Source of the DNA: Cryobacterium tepidiphilum
GTDB taxonomy: Bacteria > Actinomycetota > Actinomycetes > Actinomycetales > Microbacteriaceae
Length of the DNA: 64,000 nucleotides
Assembly: GCF_003716325.1 (NCBI RefSeq)
Contig: NZ_RDSR01000006.1
Span: 1 to 64,000, forward strand
Direction: 5' to 3'
The notes below the pieces were generated by a model. It was not told where the DNA came from. It was given only the letters and a program-made list of their open reading frames with translations, and ran no database searches. Every line of letters begins with the position of its first letter. Position 1 is the stretch's first letter. Shown in pieces: positions 17,731 through 27,969 of this stretch. A program made the position numbers and the translations under genes.

Positions 17731-18720
17731 GTGCTTATTGCACAGCGCCCAACGCTCACCGAAGACAACATCTCGGAGTTCCGTTCCCGCTTCGTCATCG
17801 AGCCCCTCGAGCCCGGCTTCGGGTACACGCTCGGTAACTCGCTTCGCCGCACCCTGCTCTCCTCGATTCCCGGCGCGGCTGTCACCAGCATCCGCATCGA
17901 CGGCGTCCTGCACGAGTTCACCACGGTTCCCGGTGTCAAGGAAGACGTCACCGAGATCATCCTGAACATCAAGGGTCTCGTCGTCTCCAGCGAGCACGAC
18001 GAGCCGATCACGGCGTACCTGCGCAAGCAGGGCAGCGGCCAGGTCACCGCCGCCGACATCTCGGCCCCGGCCGGTGTCGAGGTGCACAACCCCGAGCTCG
18101 TCATCGCCACGCTGAACGACACGGCGAAGTTCGAGCTCGAGCTCACCATCGAGCGCGGCCGCGGCTACGTCTCGGCCACGCAGAACCGCGCCGAGTACGC
18201 CGAGGCCGGCCAGATCCCGGTCGACTCGATCTACTCGCCCGTGCTCAAGGTCACCTACCGCGTCGAGGCCACCCGCGCCGGCGAGCGTACCGACTTCGAC
18301 CGCCTCGTGGTCGACGTCGAGACGAAGTCCGCGATCACGCCGCGCGACGCCATGGCATCCGCTGGGCGCACCCTGACCGAGCTGTTCGGCCTCGCCCGCG
18401 AGCTCAACACGGCCGCCGAGGGCATCGAGATCGGCCCGGCGCCGGTCGACGCCGTTCTCTCGAGCGAGCTGGCTGTGCCGATCGAAGACCTCGACCTGTC
18501 CGTGCGCTCGTACAACTGCCTCAAGCGCGAGGGCATCAACAACGTCAGCGAACTCGTCGCCCTCTCGGAGACGCAGCTGATGAACATCCGCAACTTCGGT
18601 CAGAAGTCGGTGGATGAGGTCAAGGACAAGCTGGTCGAGCTCGGCCTGTCGCTGAAGGACTCCGTGCCCGGCTTCGACGGCGCGCACTTCTACAGCGGCT
18701 ACGACGAAGAGACGGTCTAA
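17731..18720 (+). CDS. rpoA: DNA-directed RNA polymerase subunit alpha
   Basis: A 329-residue alpha subunit. The N-terminal domain (about 1-230), containing [20 protein letters not shown], dimerises and assembles beta and beta-prime. The C-terminal domain (about 250-310), containing [16 protein letters not shown] and [12 protein letters not shown], contacts UP elements and activators. The GTG at 17731 is preceded by GAAAGGA. Length is normal for Actinobacteria. Confidence 0.98.
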   Translation: MLIAQRPTLTEDNISEFRSRFVIEPLEPGFGYTLGNSLRRTLLSSIPGAAVTSIRIDGVLHEFTTVPGVKEDVTEIILNIKGLVVSSEHDEPITAYLRKQGSGQVTAADISAPAGVEVHNPELVIATLNDTAKFELELTIERGRGYVSATQNRAEYAEAGQIPVDSIYSPVLKVTYRVEATRAGERTDFDRLVVDVETKSAITPRDAMASAGRTLTELFGLARELNTAAEGIEIGPAPVDAVLSSELAVPIEDLDLSVRSYNCLKREGINNVSELVALSETQLMNIRNFGQKSVDEVKDKLVELGLSLKDSVPGFDGAHFYSGYDEETV

Positions 18721-18772
18721 GGCGCGTCGAGCCCGACTGCCTTTCGATTTTTGATACTGGAGAATACCGAAA

Positions 18773-19387
18773 ATGCCTACACCCACTAAGGGACCCCGTC
18801 TCGGAGGCGGCCCGGCCCACGAGCGCCTCATGCTCGCGAACCTGGCTGCGGCCCTGTTCACCCACAAGTCGATCAAGACGACCGAGACCAAGGCCAAGCG
18901 CCTGCGTCCCGTCGCCGAGCGACTGATCACGTTCGCCAAGCGCGGCGACCTGCACGCCCGCCGTCGCGTGCTCGCCACCATCAGCGACAAGACCGTCGTG
19001 CACGAGCTGTTCACGCAGATCGCGCCGCAGGTCGCCGAGCGTGAGGGCGGCTACACCCGCATCACCAAGCTCGGGTTCCGCAAGGGCGACAACGCCTCGA
19101 TGGTGCAGATCGAGCTCGTGCTCGAGCCCGTCACGCCGAAGGTGAAGAAGTCGGCTTCGGCTGCGTCGTCAGCCCCGGCCGCTGCGGCCCCGGCTGCCGA
19201 CAAGACGCCCGCGGATGACGCCACCACCGACGCGACGGAAGGCGCCTCCGAGAGCGAGCTGGCCACCGACACGAACGAGGTCGTCGACGACGCCGCTGAC
19301 GAGACCGGCACGGTCACCGCGGCGGATGACGCCGAAGCGGACGAGGCGTCTGCCTCCACCGACGCTCCGGCTGCGGACACCAAGTAG
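18773..19387 (+). CDS. rplQ: 50S ribosomal protein L17 with long acidic tail
   Basis: The first 120 or so residues are a standard L17 ([18 protein letters not shown], then [22 protein letters not shown]). About 80 further residues form a low-complexity tail rich in Ala, Asp, Glu and Thr. Such tails occur in actinobacterial L17 proteins and are likely disordered on the ribosome surface. GGAGAATACC precedes the ATG. A strong terminator follows at 19411. Confidence 0.96.
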   Translation: MPTPTKGPRLGGGPAHERLMLANLAAALFTHKSIKTTETKAKRLRPVAERLITFAKRGDLHARRRVLATISDKTVVHELFTQIAPQVAEREGGYTRITKLGFRKGDNASMVQIELVLEPVTPKVKKSASAASSAPAAAAPAADKTPADDATTDATEGASESELATDTNEVVDDAADETGTVTAADDAEADEASASTDAPAADTK

Positions 19388-19410
19388 TCGCACCGGCAGC
19401 GTGACTGTCT

Positions 19411-19442
19411 GAGGGGCCCGGCTTTCGGCCGGGCCCCTCTTT
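19411..19442 (+). terminator. Rho-independent terminator after rplQ
   Basis: GAGGGGCCCGGC (19411-19422) pairs perfectly with GCCGGGCCCCTC (19428-19439) around the loop TTTCG and is followed by TTT. It closes the infA-rplQ operon. Confidence 0.93.
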
Positions 19443-19507
19443 GCGTCATCGAGCCCCGTCACGCGCCGCCCGTCCGTACGACGGGTCGGGCACCGGGGTC
19501 GTGCCAG

Positions 19508-19513
19508 TAAACT
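19508..19513 (+). promoter_or_regulatory. -10 box (TAAACT) of leaderless truA
   Basis: TAAACT is followed by six bases and the GTG at 19520. No ribosome binding site is present, consistent with a leaderless message. Confidence 0.6.
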
Positions 19514-19519
19514 GGCCGG

Positions 19520-20425
19520 GTGAGTGCCGAAGCGTCCCCGAGCGAGGCGACCACCCGCATCCGCCTCGACATCGCCTATGACGGCACGGGCTTCAACGGC
19601 TGGGCCCGACAGCCCGGGCAGCGCACCGTGCAGGGCGCCATCGAAGAGGCCCTGGCGACGATCCTCCGCCGGCACCCGCCCGCGCCGAGCCTGGTCGTCG
19701 CCGGTCGAACGGATGCCGGGGTGCACGCGAGCGGGCAGGTCGCGCACCTCGACCTCACCGACGAGCAGATCGAGGCGTTCGTGCACCGCAAGCGGGGCAA
19801 GGGCAAGCCCAAGGCCCGGCCTGAGGCCGGCGCCGCCATCGCGCAGCGGCTGCGGGGCATCCTCGGCAGTCAGCCCGACGTCATGGTGCGAGACGCCTCC
19901 GTGGCGCCTGACGGGTTCGACGCCCGGTTCTCGGCCATGTGGCGCCGGTACCGCTACCGCCTCGCCGACCAGCGCGCCGAACGCGACCCGCTGCAGCGCC
20001 GGCACACCACCTGGCATGAGACGGCACTCGACGAGGCGGCCATGGACGAGGCGGCCGCAACCCTGGTGGGGCTGCACGACTTCGCCGCCTACTGCAAGTC
20101 GCGCCCCGGGGCCACGACCATCCGCACCCTGCAGGACTTCCGCTGGGAACGCGACGCCGACGGCGTGCTCATCGCCTCGCTGCGGGCCGACGCGTTCTGC
20201 CACAGCATGGTGCGCGCGCTCGTCGGCGCGACCGTCGCCGTGGGGGAGGGCAAGCTCGCTCCCGAACGGCTCGTGGACCTCCGCGTCGACAAGGCGCGGA
20301 CCAGCGAGTTCAAGGTGATGGCGGCGCGCGGCCTCACCCTCACGCAGGTCGGCTACCCCGAAGACGCCGAACTGGCGCTGCGGGCCGTGCAGACCCGCGC
20401 ACGACGGGAGCTTCCCACGGAGTGA
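19520..20425 (+). CDS. truA: tRNA pseudouridine38-40 synthase
   Basis: Forms pseudouridine at positions 38-40 in the anticodon stem-loop of many tRNAs. The 301-residue product has the catalytic aspartate in AGRTDAGVHASGQVAHLDL and the typical C-terminal FCHSMVRALVGATVAVG segment. The GTG at 19520 directly follows a -10 box, so the message is probably leaderless. It sits between the rplQ terminator and the rplM promoter, a common actinobacterial arrangement. Confidence 0.95.
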   Translation: MSAEASPSEATTRIRLDIAYDGTGFNGWARQPGQRTVQGAIEEALATILRRHPPAPSLVVAGRTDAGVHASGQVAHLDLTDEQIEAFVHRKRGKGKPKARPEAGAAIAQRLRGILGSQPDVMVRDASVAPDGFDARFSAMWRRYRYRLADQRAERDPLQRRHTTWHETALDEAAMDEAAATLVGLHDFAAYCKSRPGATTIRTLQDFRWERDADGVLIASLRADAFCHSMVRALVGATVAVGEGKLAPERLVDLRVDKARTSEFKVMAARGLTLTQVGYPEDAELALRAVQTRARRELPTE

Positions 20426-20440
20426 GCCGCGGCATCCGTT

Positions 20441-20468
20441 TTGATCTCGCGGCCGGATGGATTAGCAT
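20441..20468 (+). promoter_or_regulatory. Promoter of rplM-rpsI
   Basis: TTGATC (20441-20446) and TAGCAT (20463-20468) are separated by 16 bases. The predicted start falls within the shared 18-bp motif at 20467-20484, leaving a leader of roughly 125 bases before rplM. Confidence 0.6.
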
Positions 20469-20484
20469 TGACCCTTGGTGTCTG
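20467..20484 (+). promoter_or_regulatory. Second copy of the 18-bp ribosomal-operon motif
   Basis: Identical over 18 bases (ATTGACCCTTGGTGTCTG) to 16144-16161 upstream of infA. Here it overlaps the last two bases of the TAGCAT -10 box and would form the first transcribed bases of the rplM mRNA. Confidence 0.55.
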
Positions 20485-20528
20485 CGCGTTGCAGCCAGGC
20501 ACACGAACGTGAGCCCTCCATCGTTTGG

Positions 20529-20580
20529 GTTCCTATCACAGGAACGCGCCCGGAGTGGGATTCACGAACACCTCCGTTCG
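20529..20580 (+). other. Two small hairpins in the rplM leader
   Basis: GTTCCT (20529-20534) pairs with AGGAAC (20540-20545), and CGAAC (20565-20569) pairs with GTTCG (20576-20580). They lie in the untranslated leader, 20 bases before the rplM start. They could form an L13-type autoregulatory leader, but the stems are short and the idea is weak. Confidence 0.3.
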
Positions 20581-20600
20581 AATAAGAAAGCAGCACAACA

Positions 20601-21047
20601 GTGACGCGCACATACACCCCCAAGGCAAGTGAAGTCCAGCACGACTGGGTCGTCATCGACGCCACAGACATCGTCCTCGGCCGGCTCGCCAGCCACGCCG
20701 CCGTGCTCCTCCGCGGCAAGCACAAGGCCACGTTCTCTCCCCACATGGACATGGGAGACTTCGTCATCATCATCAACGCCGAGAAGATCGCCCTCACCGG
20801 CGCGAAGCTCGACCAGAAGAAGGCGTACCGCCACTCCGGCTACCCGGGCGGCCTGACCGCCACGTCGTACGCCGAGCTCCTCGAGAAGCACCCGACGCGC
20901 GCCGTCGAGAAGGCGATCCGGGGCATGCTGCCGAAGAACTCCCTCGGCCGCGCCCAGCTCACCAAGCTCAAGGTCTACACCGGACCGGAGCACCCGCACG
21001 CGGCCCAGCAGCCCAAGCCGTACACCCTCGGCCAGGTCGCCCAGTAG
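20601..21047 (+). CDS. rplM: 50S ribosomal protein L13
   Basis: A 148-residue L13, an early assembly protein of the 50S subunit. Conserved segments are [26 protein letters not shown] and the C-terminal [14 protein letters not shown]. The GTG at 20601 follows a long leader with its own promoter. rpsI follows after 54 bases, the conserved L13-S9 pair. Confidence 0.97.
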   Translation: MTRTYTPKASEVQHDWVVIDATDIVLGRLASHAAVLLRGKHKATFSPHMDMGDFVIIINAEKIALTGAKLDQKKAYRHSGYPGGLTATSYAELLEKHPTRAVEKAIRGMLPKNSLGRAQLTKLKVYTGPEHPHAAQQPKPYTLGQVAQ

Positions 21048-21101
21048 CGGCTGCCCCCACTTCTCGACTCCAACAGACCTAAGACAAGGATTCACACCAT
21101 C

Positions 21102-21587
21102 GTGGCGAAGATCGCAGACCAGATTGACGCGGCTCCGGAGAGCTACTCGACAGAGACTCCCGCGGAAACCGCAACCAAGGCGCCCCGCGCCGTCCTCAAC
21201 GTCCCCGGCGCTGCCGTGGGCCGTCGCAAGCAGGCCATCGCCCGCGTGCGCCTCGTTCCCGGCTCCGGCACCATCACCGTGAACGGCCGCGACATCGCGG
21301 ACTACTTCCCGAACAAGCTGCACCAGCAGCTGATCAACGACCCGTTCAAGGTCCTCGACCTCCTCGGCGGCTACGACGTGATCGCCCGCATCACCGGTGG
21401 CGGCCCCTCCGGCCAGGCCGGCGCCTTGCGCCTCGGCATCGCCCGTGCCCTCAACGAGATCGACGCCGAGAACAACCGCCCGACGCTGAAGAAGGCGGGC
21501 TTCCTCAGCCGCGACGCGCGCGTCAAGGAGCGCAAGAAGGCCGGTCTCAAGAAGGCCCGTAAGGCGCCCCAGTTCTCCAAGCGCTAA
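21102..21587 (+). CDS. rpsI: 30S ribosomal protein S9
   Basis: A 161-residue S9 whose C-terminal tail ([12 protein letters not shown]) reaches the P-site tRNA. The first 35 residues are an extra, variable N-terminal extension common in Actinobacteria; the conserved core begins at [12 protein letters not shown]. It starts with GTG. It is followed after 27 bases by glmM. Confidence 0.97.
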   Translation: MAKIADQIDAAPESYSTETPAETATKAPRAVLNVPGAAVGRRKQAIARVRLVPGSGTITVNGRDIADYFPNKLHQQLINDPFKVLDLLGGYDVIARITGGGPSGQAGALRLGIARALNEIDAENNRPTLKKAGFLSRDARVKERKKAGLKKARKAPQFSKR

Positions 21588-21614
21588 CCGACGCTGGATC
21601 CAGGCACGCATCGT

Positions 21615-22976
21615 ATGCCTCGACTCTTCGGTACGGACGGTGTCCGGGGCCTGGCCAACCGTGACCTCACGGCTGGCCTGGCCCTGGGCCTCGCCCAGGC
21701 GAGCGCCGCTGTCCTGACCCAGGGCCGCCGCGCCGCAGAACGTCGCGCCCAGGGCCGCCGGCCGGTGGCCGTCGTCGCGCGCGACCCCCGCATCTCCGGT
21801 GAGTTCCTCACGTCCGCCGTCGCCGCCGGCCTGGCCAGCTCCGGCGTCGACGTGCTCGACGCCGGCGTCATCCCCACGCCCGCGACCGCGTTCCTCATCG
21901 CTGACATCCACGCCGACTTCGGCGTCATGATCTCGGCCTCGCACAACGCCGCCCCCGACAACGGCATCAAGTTCTTCGCGTTCGGGGGCACGAAACTTCC
22001 CGACGAGGTGGAAGACCGCATCGAGGCGCACCTCGACCTCGACAAGCTGACGCCGACCGGCGGCGACGTGGGACGCATCCGTCGCTTCGCCGACGCGGAA
22101 GATCGTTACGTCGTGCACCTGCTCGGCTCGCTCTCGAACCGGCTCGACGGCATCCACCTGGTGCTCGACTGCGCCCACGGCGCCGCGTCGGGCGTGTCGC
22201 CGCAGGTGTTCACGGATGCCGGTGCCCGCGTCACGCTCATCGGCGCCGACCCCGACGGCATCAACATCAACGACGGGGTGGGGTCGACCCACCTCGACAA
22301 CCTGGCGAAGGCCGTCGTCCTGCACGGCGCGGACCTCGGCATCGCCCACGACGGCGACGCGGACCGCTGCCTCGCGGTCGACCACGACGGCAACGTCGTC
22401 GACGGCGACCAGATCATGGCGATCCTCGCCGTGTCGATGGCCGAGCGGGGCCTCCTGAAGGACCGGACCCTGGTGGCCACCGTCATGAGCAACCTCGGAC
22501 TGCGCAAGGCCATGGCCGAGCACGACATCGAGGTGCTGCAGACCCGCGTCGGCGACCGCTACGTGCTCGAGGAGCTCACCGCGAAGGGGCTCTCGCTCGG
22601 CGGCGAGCAGTCCGGCCACGTGATCATGACGGACTACGCCACGACGGGCGACGGCATCCTCACCGGCCTGCAGCTCGTGGCCGAGATGGCGCGCACCGGC
22701 AAGAGCCTCGCCGAGCTCGCCCAGGTGATGACCGTGTACCCGCAGGTGCTCGTGAACGTGCGCGACATCGACCACAACGCCCTGCACTCCGACGACGAGA
22801 TCGCCGCCGCGATCCGCGACGCCGAAGCCGAGCTCGGCGACTCGGGCCGGGTGCTGTTGCGCCCGTCGGGCACCGAGCCCATGGTGCGCGTGATGGTGGA
22901 GGCCGCCGATCAGCCGACCGCCGACCGCCTGGCGCACCAGCTCGCCGACGTCGTGCGCACTCGCCTCACCCGCTAG
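21615..22976 (+). CDS. glmM: Phosphoglucosamine mutase
   Basis: Interconverts glucosamine 6-phosphate and glucosamine 1-phosphate for UDP-GlcNAc and peptidoglycan synthesis. The 453-residue product starts [12 protein letters not shown] and has the phosphoserine loop MISASHN (Ser109), the metal loop DGDADRC and the C-terminal phosphate-binding [12 protein letters not shown]. GlmS, which makes its substrate, is encoded a short distance downstream at 24100. Confidence 0.96.
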   Translation: MPRLFGTDGVRGLANRDLTAGLALGLAQASAAVLTQGRRAAERRAQGRRPVAVVARDPRISGEFLTSAVAAGLASSGVDVLDAGVIPTPATAFLIADIHADFGVMISASHNAAPDNGIKFFAFGGTKLPDEVEDRIEAHLDLDKLTPTGGDVGRIRRFADAEDRYVVHLLGSLSNRLDGIHLVLDCAHGAASGVSPQVFTDAGARVTLIGADPDGININDGVGSTHLDNLAKAVVLHGADLGIAHDGDADRCLAVDHDGNVVDGDQIMAILAVSMAERGLLKDRTLVATVMSNLGLRKAMAEHDIEVLQTRVGDRYVLEELTAKGLSLGGEQSGHVIMTDYATTGDGILTGLQLVAEMARTGKSLAELAQVMTVYPQVLVNVRDIDHNALHSDDEIAAAIRDAEAELGDSGRVLLRPSGTEPMVRVMVEAADQPTADRLAHQLADVVRTRLTR

Positions 22977-23020
22977 CCGCTCCCACCGAAGCCGCGGCGC
23001 GGCATCCGCTCGCCTCGCTC

Positions 23021-23084
23021 CCGCCGAAACGGGACTTGTGGTCGTGATCGGCGCATGTTAACCACCACGAGTTCGGTTTCGCGG
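23021..23084. repeat. Imperfect inverted repeat between convergent glmM and coaA
   Basis: The left arm (23021-23042) holds CGAAAC and ACTTGTGGT, and the right arm (23061-23084) holds ACCACGAGT and GTTTCG, so about 18 of 22 positions can pair. Convergent placement suggests a bidirectional terminator or a small intergenic repeat. Elements with similar GAAAC and GTGGTC parts occur at 56995-57054. Confidence 0.5.
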
Positions 23085-23109
23085 ATGGGGCGCGGGCGGA
23101 TGCGTCGGG

Positions 23110-24066
23110 TCAGACCTTGCGGATCAGGACGGTCGACACGGCGTGGCTCGGGCCCTTGCGGAGCACCAGCGTCGCCCGCGAGCGGGTCGGCAGGATGTTC
23201 TCCAGGAGGTTCGGCTCGTTGATGGCGCGCCAGATCCCCGACGCCCGCGCCCGCGCCTCCTCCTCGCTGAGGTCGGCGTAGCGGTGGAAGTACGACTCCG
23301 GGTTGCTGAACGCGCCGCGCTGCAGCTTGAGGAAGCGTTCCTCGTACCAGCGGCCGATGTCGGAGGCGCGAGCGTCGACGTAAATCGTGAAGTCGAACAG
23401 GTCGCTGATGGAGAGGCCGTGCCCCGGTGCCGGCGGCTGTAGCACGTTCAGCCCCTCGACGATCAGCACGTCGGGCTGGCGAACCACGACCTGCGCGTCG
23501 GGCACGATGTCGTAGCGCAGGTGCGAATAGAACGGCGCGCGCACCTCGGCGGCCCCGCTCTTCACCTCGCTCACGAAGCGCAGCAGCGCCCGGCGGTCGT
23601 ACGACTCAGGGAAGCCCTTGCGCTCCATGAGCCCGCGGCGGGCGAGCTCCGCGTTGGGGAACAGGAAGCCGTCGGTCGTCACGAGCTCCACCCGGGGGGT
23701 GCCCTCCCAGCGGCCCAGGAGCTCGCGCAGCAGCCGGGCGATGGTCGACTTGCCAACGGCGACGGATCCGGCGACGCCGATCACGAAGGGAGTCCGCGTC
23801 GGGCGCACACCGAGGAATCCGCTCGTTGCCTCGTGCAGCTGCCGGGCGCCGGCGGCGTACAGGTTCAGCAGTCTCGACAGCGGCAGGTAGACATCCGTCA
23901 CCTCGGCCGGCTCAAGCGGCTCGCCGAGTCCGCGCAGCTGCGCAAGCTCCGCCTCCTGGAGCGGAAGCGGCATGGTGGGAGCGAGAGCAGCCCAGTCGGA
24001 GCGGGAGAGTTCGATGAACGGCGTGCTGTGGGCGGTGAGCGCCCGGCTCCCCACCGGCTCTGACAT
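23110..24066 (-). CDS. coaA: Type I pantothenate kinase
   Basis: Phosphorylates pantothenate, the first and regulated step of coenzyme A synthesis. The 318-residue product has the Walker A motif [12 protein letters not shown] (about 97-108), the TTDGFLFPN segment and the [17 protein letters not shown] block typical of bacterial CoaA. The ATG at 24066 was chosen since a TAAGCT -10 box lies seven bases upstream (leaderless) and the product then has family length. It is divergent from glmS across only 33 bases. Confidence 0.95.
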   Translation of the reverse strand: MSEPVGSRALTAHSTPFIELSRSDWAALAPTMPLPLQEAELAQLRGLGEPLEPAEVTDVYLPLSRLLNLYAAGARQLHEATSGFLGVRPTRTPFVIGVAGSVAVGKSTIARLLRELLGRWEGTPRVELVTTDGFLFPNAELARRGLMERKGFPESYDRRALLRFVSEVKSGAAEVRAPFYSHLRYDIVPDAQVVVRQPDVLIVEGLNVLQPPAPGHGLSISDLFDFTIYVDARASDIGRWYEERFLKLQRGAFSNPESYFHRYADLSEEEARARASGIWRAINEPNLLENILPTRSRATLVLRKGPSHAVSTVLIRKV

Positions 24067-24073
24067 TTCCCCA

Positions 24074-24092
24074 AGCTTAGTCCGACTATCAT
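24074..24092. promoter_or_regulatory. Back-to-back -10 boxes of coaA and glmS
   Basis: On the minus strand TAAGCT (24079-24074) lies seven bases before the coaA ATG. On the plus strand TATCAT (24087-24092) lies seven bases before the glmS ATG. Both messages appear leaderless, and both polymerases must share a 33-base intergenic space, with each -35 region reaching the other gene's first codons. Confidence 0.6.
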
Positions 24093-24099
24093 CGATCCC

Positions 24100-25950
24100 A
24101 TGTGTGGAATCGTGGGTTACGTCGGCAAGAGCAGCAGCATCGGTGTCCTGATGGGCGGCCTTCGTCGACTGGAATACCGCGGTTACGACTCCGCCGGGAT
24201 CGCCGTGATCGACGATGACGGCCAGCTGAACACCGCCAAGCGCGCCGGCAAGCTCGCGATGCTCGCCGACGAGCTCGCCAAGCACCCGATCCCAGACGGT
24301 CACACCGGTATCGGCCACACCCGCTGGGCGACCCACGGCAGCCCCAACGACTGCAACGCGCACCCGCACCTCGGCGACGAGGGCAAGCTGGCCCTCATAC
24401 ACAACGGCATCATCGAGAACTTCGCGCCGCTGAAGGACGAGCTCCTGGCCGAGGGTTTCAGCTTCACGAGCGAGACCGACAGCGAGGTCGCCGCCGTGCT
24501 GCTCGGCCGCGAGTACCAGCGCACCCAGGACCTGGGCGCCTCCTTCGCCGCCGTCGTCGCCCGCCTGGAGGGCGCCTTCACGCTCCTGGCCGTGCACGAG
24601 GACGCCCCGGGCGTCGTGGTCGGCGCCCGCCGCAACTCGCCGCTGGTCATCGGCCTCGGCGAGGGGGAGAACTTCATGGGCTCCGACGTCGCCGCGTTCG
24701 TCGAGCACACGCGCCGCGCGGTGGCCGTTGGCCAGGACCAGATCGTCACCATCACGCCGGATGCCGTGGCCGTCACCGACTTCGACGGGAACCCCGTCGA
24801 GACCACCGAGTTCGACGTCGCCTGGGACGCATCCGCCTCGGAGAAGGGCGGCTGGTCGAGCTTCATGGCCAAGGAGGTCGCCGAGCAACCCGAAGCCGTC
24901 GCCAACACACTGCTCGGTCGCATCACCGACGGCGTGGTGGAGGTGCCCGAGCTCACCGAGTTCGGCGACGACGCTCTCGCGCGCATCCGTCGCATCGTCA
25001 TCCTCGCCTGCGGCACCGCCGCCTACGCCGGCCAGACCGCGAAGTACGCGATCGAGAAGTGGACGCGCATCCCCGTGGACGTGGAGCTCAGCCACGAATT
25101 CCGCTACCGCGACCCCGTGATCACCGACGACACCCTGATCATCTCGATCAGCCAGTCCGGGGAGACCATGGACACCCTCATGGCCGTCAAGTACGCCCGC
25201 GAGGCCGGTGCGAAGACCATCTCGGTGTGCAACACCCAGGGCGCCACCATCCCGCGTGAGTCCGACGCCGTCGTCTACACGCACGCCGGGCCCGAGGTCG
25301 CGGTGGCCTCGACCAAGGCGTTCGTCGCGCAGATCTCCGCGCTGTACCTCTTCGGGCTGCACCTGGCCCGCGTGAAGGGAACCGTGAGCCACGACGAGCT
25401 GGTGCACTTCGCCCAGCAGCTGCAGGACGTTCCGGCCAAGATCGCCGTGACGCTCGAGAACGGCAAGGCGGTGACCGAGCTGGCCGGATGGATGGCCGAC
25501 ACCCGTGCGGTGCTCTTCCTCGGCCGCAACGTCGGCTTCCCCATCGCCATGGAGGGGGCGCTGAAGCTCAAGGAGCTGGCGTACATCCACGCCGAGGGCT
25601 TCGCCGCCGGCGAGCTCAAGCACGGCCCGATCGCACTCATCGAGCCCGGTCAGCCCGTGTTCGTCGTCGTGCCGAGCCCGCGCGGCTCCGCGCAGATCCA
25701 CCCGAAGGTCATCTCCAACATCCAGGAGATCCGCGCCCGCGGTGCCCGCATCATCGCGATCGCCGAGCAGGGCGACGCCGCCGTGCTGCCCTACGCCGAC
25801 ACGGTCATCCCGATCCCGCTGGCCGACGCGCTCTTCGAGCCGCTGCTGGCGGTCGTCCCGCTGCAGATCTTCGCCATGGCGCTCGCCTCCGCGAAGGGAC
25901 TCGACGTGGACCAGCCCCGCAACCTGGCCAAATCGGTCACGGTCGAATAA
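24100..25950 (+). CDS. glmS: Glutamine-fructose-6-phosphate aminotransferase (isomerizing)
   Basis: Makes glucosamine 6-phosphate from fructose 6-phosphate and glutamine. The 616-residue product has the N-terminal glutaminase domain with nucleophile Cys2 (MCGIVGYVG), [12 protein letters not shown] and the HTRWATHG motif, followed by two SIS sugar isomerase domains containing [12 protein letters not shown] and ending in NLAKSVTVE. It is apparently translated from a leaderless message starting at the ATG. No glmS ribozyme is visible, as expected outside Firmicutes. Confidence 0.97.
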   Translation: MCGIVGYVGKSSSIGVLMGGLRRLEYRGYDSAGIAVIDDDGQLNTAKRAGKLAMLADELAKHPIPDGHTGIGHTRWATHGSPNDCNAHPHLGDEGKLALIHNGIIENFAPLKDELLAEGFSFTSETDSEVAAVLLGREYQRTQDLGASFAAVVARLEGAFTLLAVHEDAPGVVVGARRNSPLVIGLGEGENFMGSDVAAFVEHTRRAVAVGQDQIVTITPDAVAVTDFDGNPVETTEFDVAWDASASEKGGWSSFMAKEVAEQPEAVANTLLGRITDGVVEVPELTEFGDDALARIRRIVILACGTAAYAGQTAKYAIEKWTRIPVDVELSHEFRYRDPVITDDTLIISISQSGETMDTLMAVKYAREAGAKTISVCNTQGATIPRESDAVVYTHAGPEVAVASTKAFVAQISALYLFGLHLARVKGTVSHDELVHFAQQLQDVPAKIAVTLENGKAVTELAGWMADTRAVLFLGRNVGFPIAMEGALKLKELAYIHAEGFAAGELKHGPIALIEPGQPVFVVVPSPRGSAQIHPKVISNIQEIRARGARIIAIAEQGDAAVLPYADTVIPIPLADALFEPLLAVVPLQIFAMALASAKGLDVDQPRNLAKSVTVE

Positions 25951-25961
25951 GCGCCGGGCGC

Positions 25962-26318
25962 GTGATCACCGGAATCGGGGTCGACGTGGTCGACCTCGCC
26001 CGCTTCGAGCGGCAGATCCTGCGCACCCCCCGCCTGGTTCCGCGCCTGTTCACCGAGGGGGAGCGCTCCCTGCCGGCGCACTCGCTCGCCGCCCGGTTCG
26101 CCGCCAAGGAGGCCCTGATCAAGGCGCTCGGCGACAGCGCCGGGGTGTCCTGGCAGGAGATGGAAGTGGTCTCAGGCGACGGGCGGAACCCCGAGTTCCT
26201 CCTGCACGGCCAGGCGGCGAAGGCCGTCGCCGACCGCGGCATCACCGACGTGCACCTCAGCATGACCCACGACGCGGGGGTCGCCTGCGCCTTCGTCGTG
26301 GCGGAGAACCGCTCGTGA
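25962..26318 (+). CDS. acpS: Holo-acyl carrier protein synthase
   Basis: Transfers the 4'-phosphopantetheine group from CoA to acyl carrier protein. The 118-residue product has both signature blocks: [14 protein letters not shown] with the metal-binding aspartate, and [12 protein letters not shown]. The GTG at 25962 follows glmS by 11 bases. The stop overlaps the alr start by GTGA. The gene starts the acpS-alr-tsaE-tsaB-rimI-tsaD run. Confidence 0.94.
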   Translation: MITGIGVDVVDLARFERQILRTPRLVPRLFTEGERSLPAHSLAARFAAKEALIKALGDSAGVSWQEMEVVSGDGRNPEFLLHGQAAKAVADRGITDVHLSMTHDAGVACAFVVAENRS

Positions 26319-27442
26319 CCGGCTTCCGCGAGGCCGTCGTCGACCTCGACGCCATCGCCGCGAACGTGCGCCACCTGCGCGCCCAGGTCGGCACACCGCA
26401 CACCATGGTCGTCGTCAAGGCCAACGGCTACGGACACGGCGCCGTTCCGGCCGCCACCGCCGCCCTCGTCGGGGGCGCCGACTGGCTCGGCGTCGCCGAC
26501 ATCGCCGAGGCCCTGGAGCTCCGCGCCGCGGGCATCGACGCCCCCATCCTCGCCTGGCTGCACGCCCCCGAGCCCGACTTCGCCGCTGCCGTCGCCGCGA
26601 ACGTCGACCTCGGCCTGTCGTCGACACGCCAGCTGCGCCAGGCAACGGATGCCGCGCGCTCGGCCGGCCGCGTCGCATCCGTTCACCTGAAGCTCGACAC
26701 GGGCCTCAGCCGCAACGGTGTGCCCGAGCCGGACTGGGCGACCGTGTTTGCACTCGCGGCCGAGGCCGAGCGCGACGGCCGCCTCCGGGTGTGCGGCATC
26801 TTCAGCCACCTCTCCAACGCCTCCCCGGCCGACGACGCCGAGGCCATCGCCCGCTTCGAGCGCGGGCTGGCCGCCGCCGCCGACGCCGGGCTCGCCCCCG
26901 AGCTCACCCACCTCGCTGCGACGGCCGCGGCGCTGCGCGTGCCGGAGGCCCGCTACACGATGGTGCGCCTCGGAATCGGCGCCTACGGCCTCTCGCCCTT
27001 CGACGACGCCACCTCTGCCGACCTCGGACTCGTGCCCGCGATGACCCTGCAGGGACAGCTGGCGTCGGTGCGCCGGGTGCCCGAGGGCACCGGCGTCTCG
27101 TACGACTACACCTGGCGGGCCGACTCCGACACCAGCCTCGCGCTCGTGCCGTTCGGGTACGCCGACGGCATCCCGCGCCAGGCGTCGGGCCGCGCCGAGG
27201 TCGCCCTCGACAGCGGATGCCACCCCGCCGTCGGCCGCATCGCCATGGACCAGTTCGTGGTGAACCTGGGCGGCACCCCGGCCGCGGTCGGCGACCGGGT
27301 CGTCGTGTTCGGCGACCCCGCGACGGGCGTGCCGAGCGCGACCGACTGGGCGAACGCCGCCAGCACCATCAACTACGACATCGTCACCGGCATCGGCAAC
27401 CGGGTCACGCGCCGCTACACGGGAGGGGCCGCCGGATGCTGA
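26315..27442 (+). CDS. alr: Alanine racemase
   Basis: A PLP enzyme that makes D-alanine for peptidoglycan. The 375-residue product has the PLP lysine in VVKANGYGHGA and the second catalytic base, tyrosine, in GVSYDYTWRAD. The C-terminal beta domain includes RIAMDQFVV. The GTG start overlaps acpS, and the end overlaps tsaE by seven bases. Confidence 0.96.
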   Translation: MTGFREAVVDLDAIAANVRHLRAQVGTPHTMVVVKANGYGHGAVPAATAALVGGADWLGVADIAEALELRAAGIDAPILAWLHAPEPDFAAAVAANVDLGLSSTRQLRQATDAARSAGRVASVHLKLDTGLSRNGVPEPDWATVFALAAEAERDGRLRVCGIFSHLSNASPADDAEAIARFERGLAAAADAGLAPELTHLAATAAALRVPEARYTMVRLGIGAYGLSPFDDATSADLGLVPAMTLQGQLASVRRVPEGTGVSYDYTWRADSDTSLALVPFGYADGIPRQASGRAEVALDSGCHPAVGRIAMDQFVVNLGGTPAAVGDRVVVFGDPATGVPSATDWANAASTINYDIVTGIGNRVTRRYTGGAAGC

Positions 27443-27966
27443 TCGCCGACCGCGACGCCATGCACCGGTTGGGCGTGGCGCTCGCCGGTGTGCTGGGCGC
27501 CGGCGACCTCGTCGTGCTCACCGGGCCGCTCGGCGCCGGGAAGACCACGCTCACGCGCGGGCTCGGGGAGGGCCTCCAGGTGCGCGGAACCGTGACCAGT
27601 CCCACCTTCGTGCTGGCGCGCACGCACCCCTCGACCACCGGCCGCCCGCCGCTCGTTCACGTCGACGCCTACCGACTGGGCAGCGCGGCCGAGCTCGACG
27701 ACCTCGACATCGACTACGCCACGTCCATCGTCGTGGTCGAGTGGGGCCGCGGCATGCTCGACGGCCTCACCGACAGCTGGCTCGACATCGAGATCAGCAG
27801 GCCGGTGGGCGCCGTGACGCCCACGTTATCCGCTGTCGGCGACGCCGACCTCGACCTCGACGAGCCGCGCACGGTGACCATCATCGCCAACGGCCCGCGC
27901 TGGGCGGGCGACCCGGGCCTGCGGCGTCTGCTCGCGGATGACCCCGTGGCCGACGGAATAGGCTGA
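27436..27966 (+). CDS. tsaE: tRNA threonylcarbamoyladenosine biosynthesis ATPase TsaE
   Basis: The ATPase that supports turnover of the TsaB-TsaD complex in t6A37 tRNA modification. The 176-residue product has Walker A GPLGAGKTT (30-38) and the family segment TSPTFVLAR, followed by HVDAYRL. A C-terminal extension of about 40 residues beyond the core is variable. The ATG at 27436 lies inside the end of alr. Confidence 0.93.
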   Translation: MLIADRDAMHRLGVALAGVLGAGDLVVLTGPLGAGKTTLTRGLGEGLQVRGTVTSPTFVLARTHPSTTGRPPLVHVDAYRLGSAAELDDLDIDYATSIVVVEWGRGMLDGLTDSWLDIEISRPVGAVTPTLSAVGDADLDLDEPRTVTIIANGPRWAGDPGLRRLLADDPVADGIG

Positions 27967-27969
27967 AGC

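Noticed and set aside
20562-22937. A 791-codon open frame on the minus strand opposite rplM, rpsI and glmM
   Set aside because: It runs antisense to three certain genes. Long stop-free antisense frames are expected at this GC content, and the translation is low-complexity with no recognisable domain.
24067-25701. Upstream extension of coaA antisense to glmS
   Set aside because: The first 540 or so residues of the long frame are a GC shadow of glmS. CoaA homology begins near 24066, where a -10 box and family-length start coincide.
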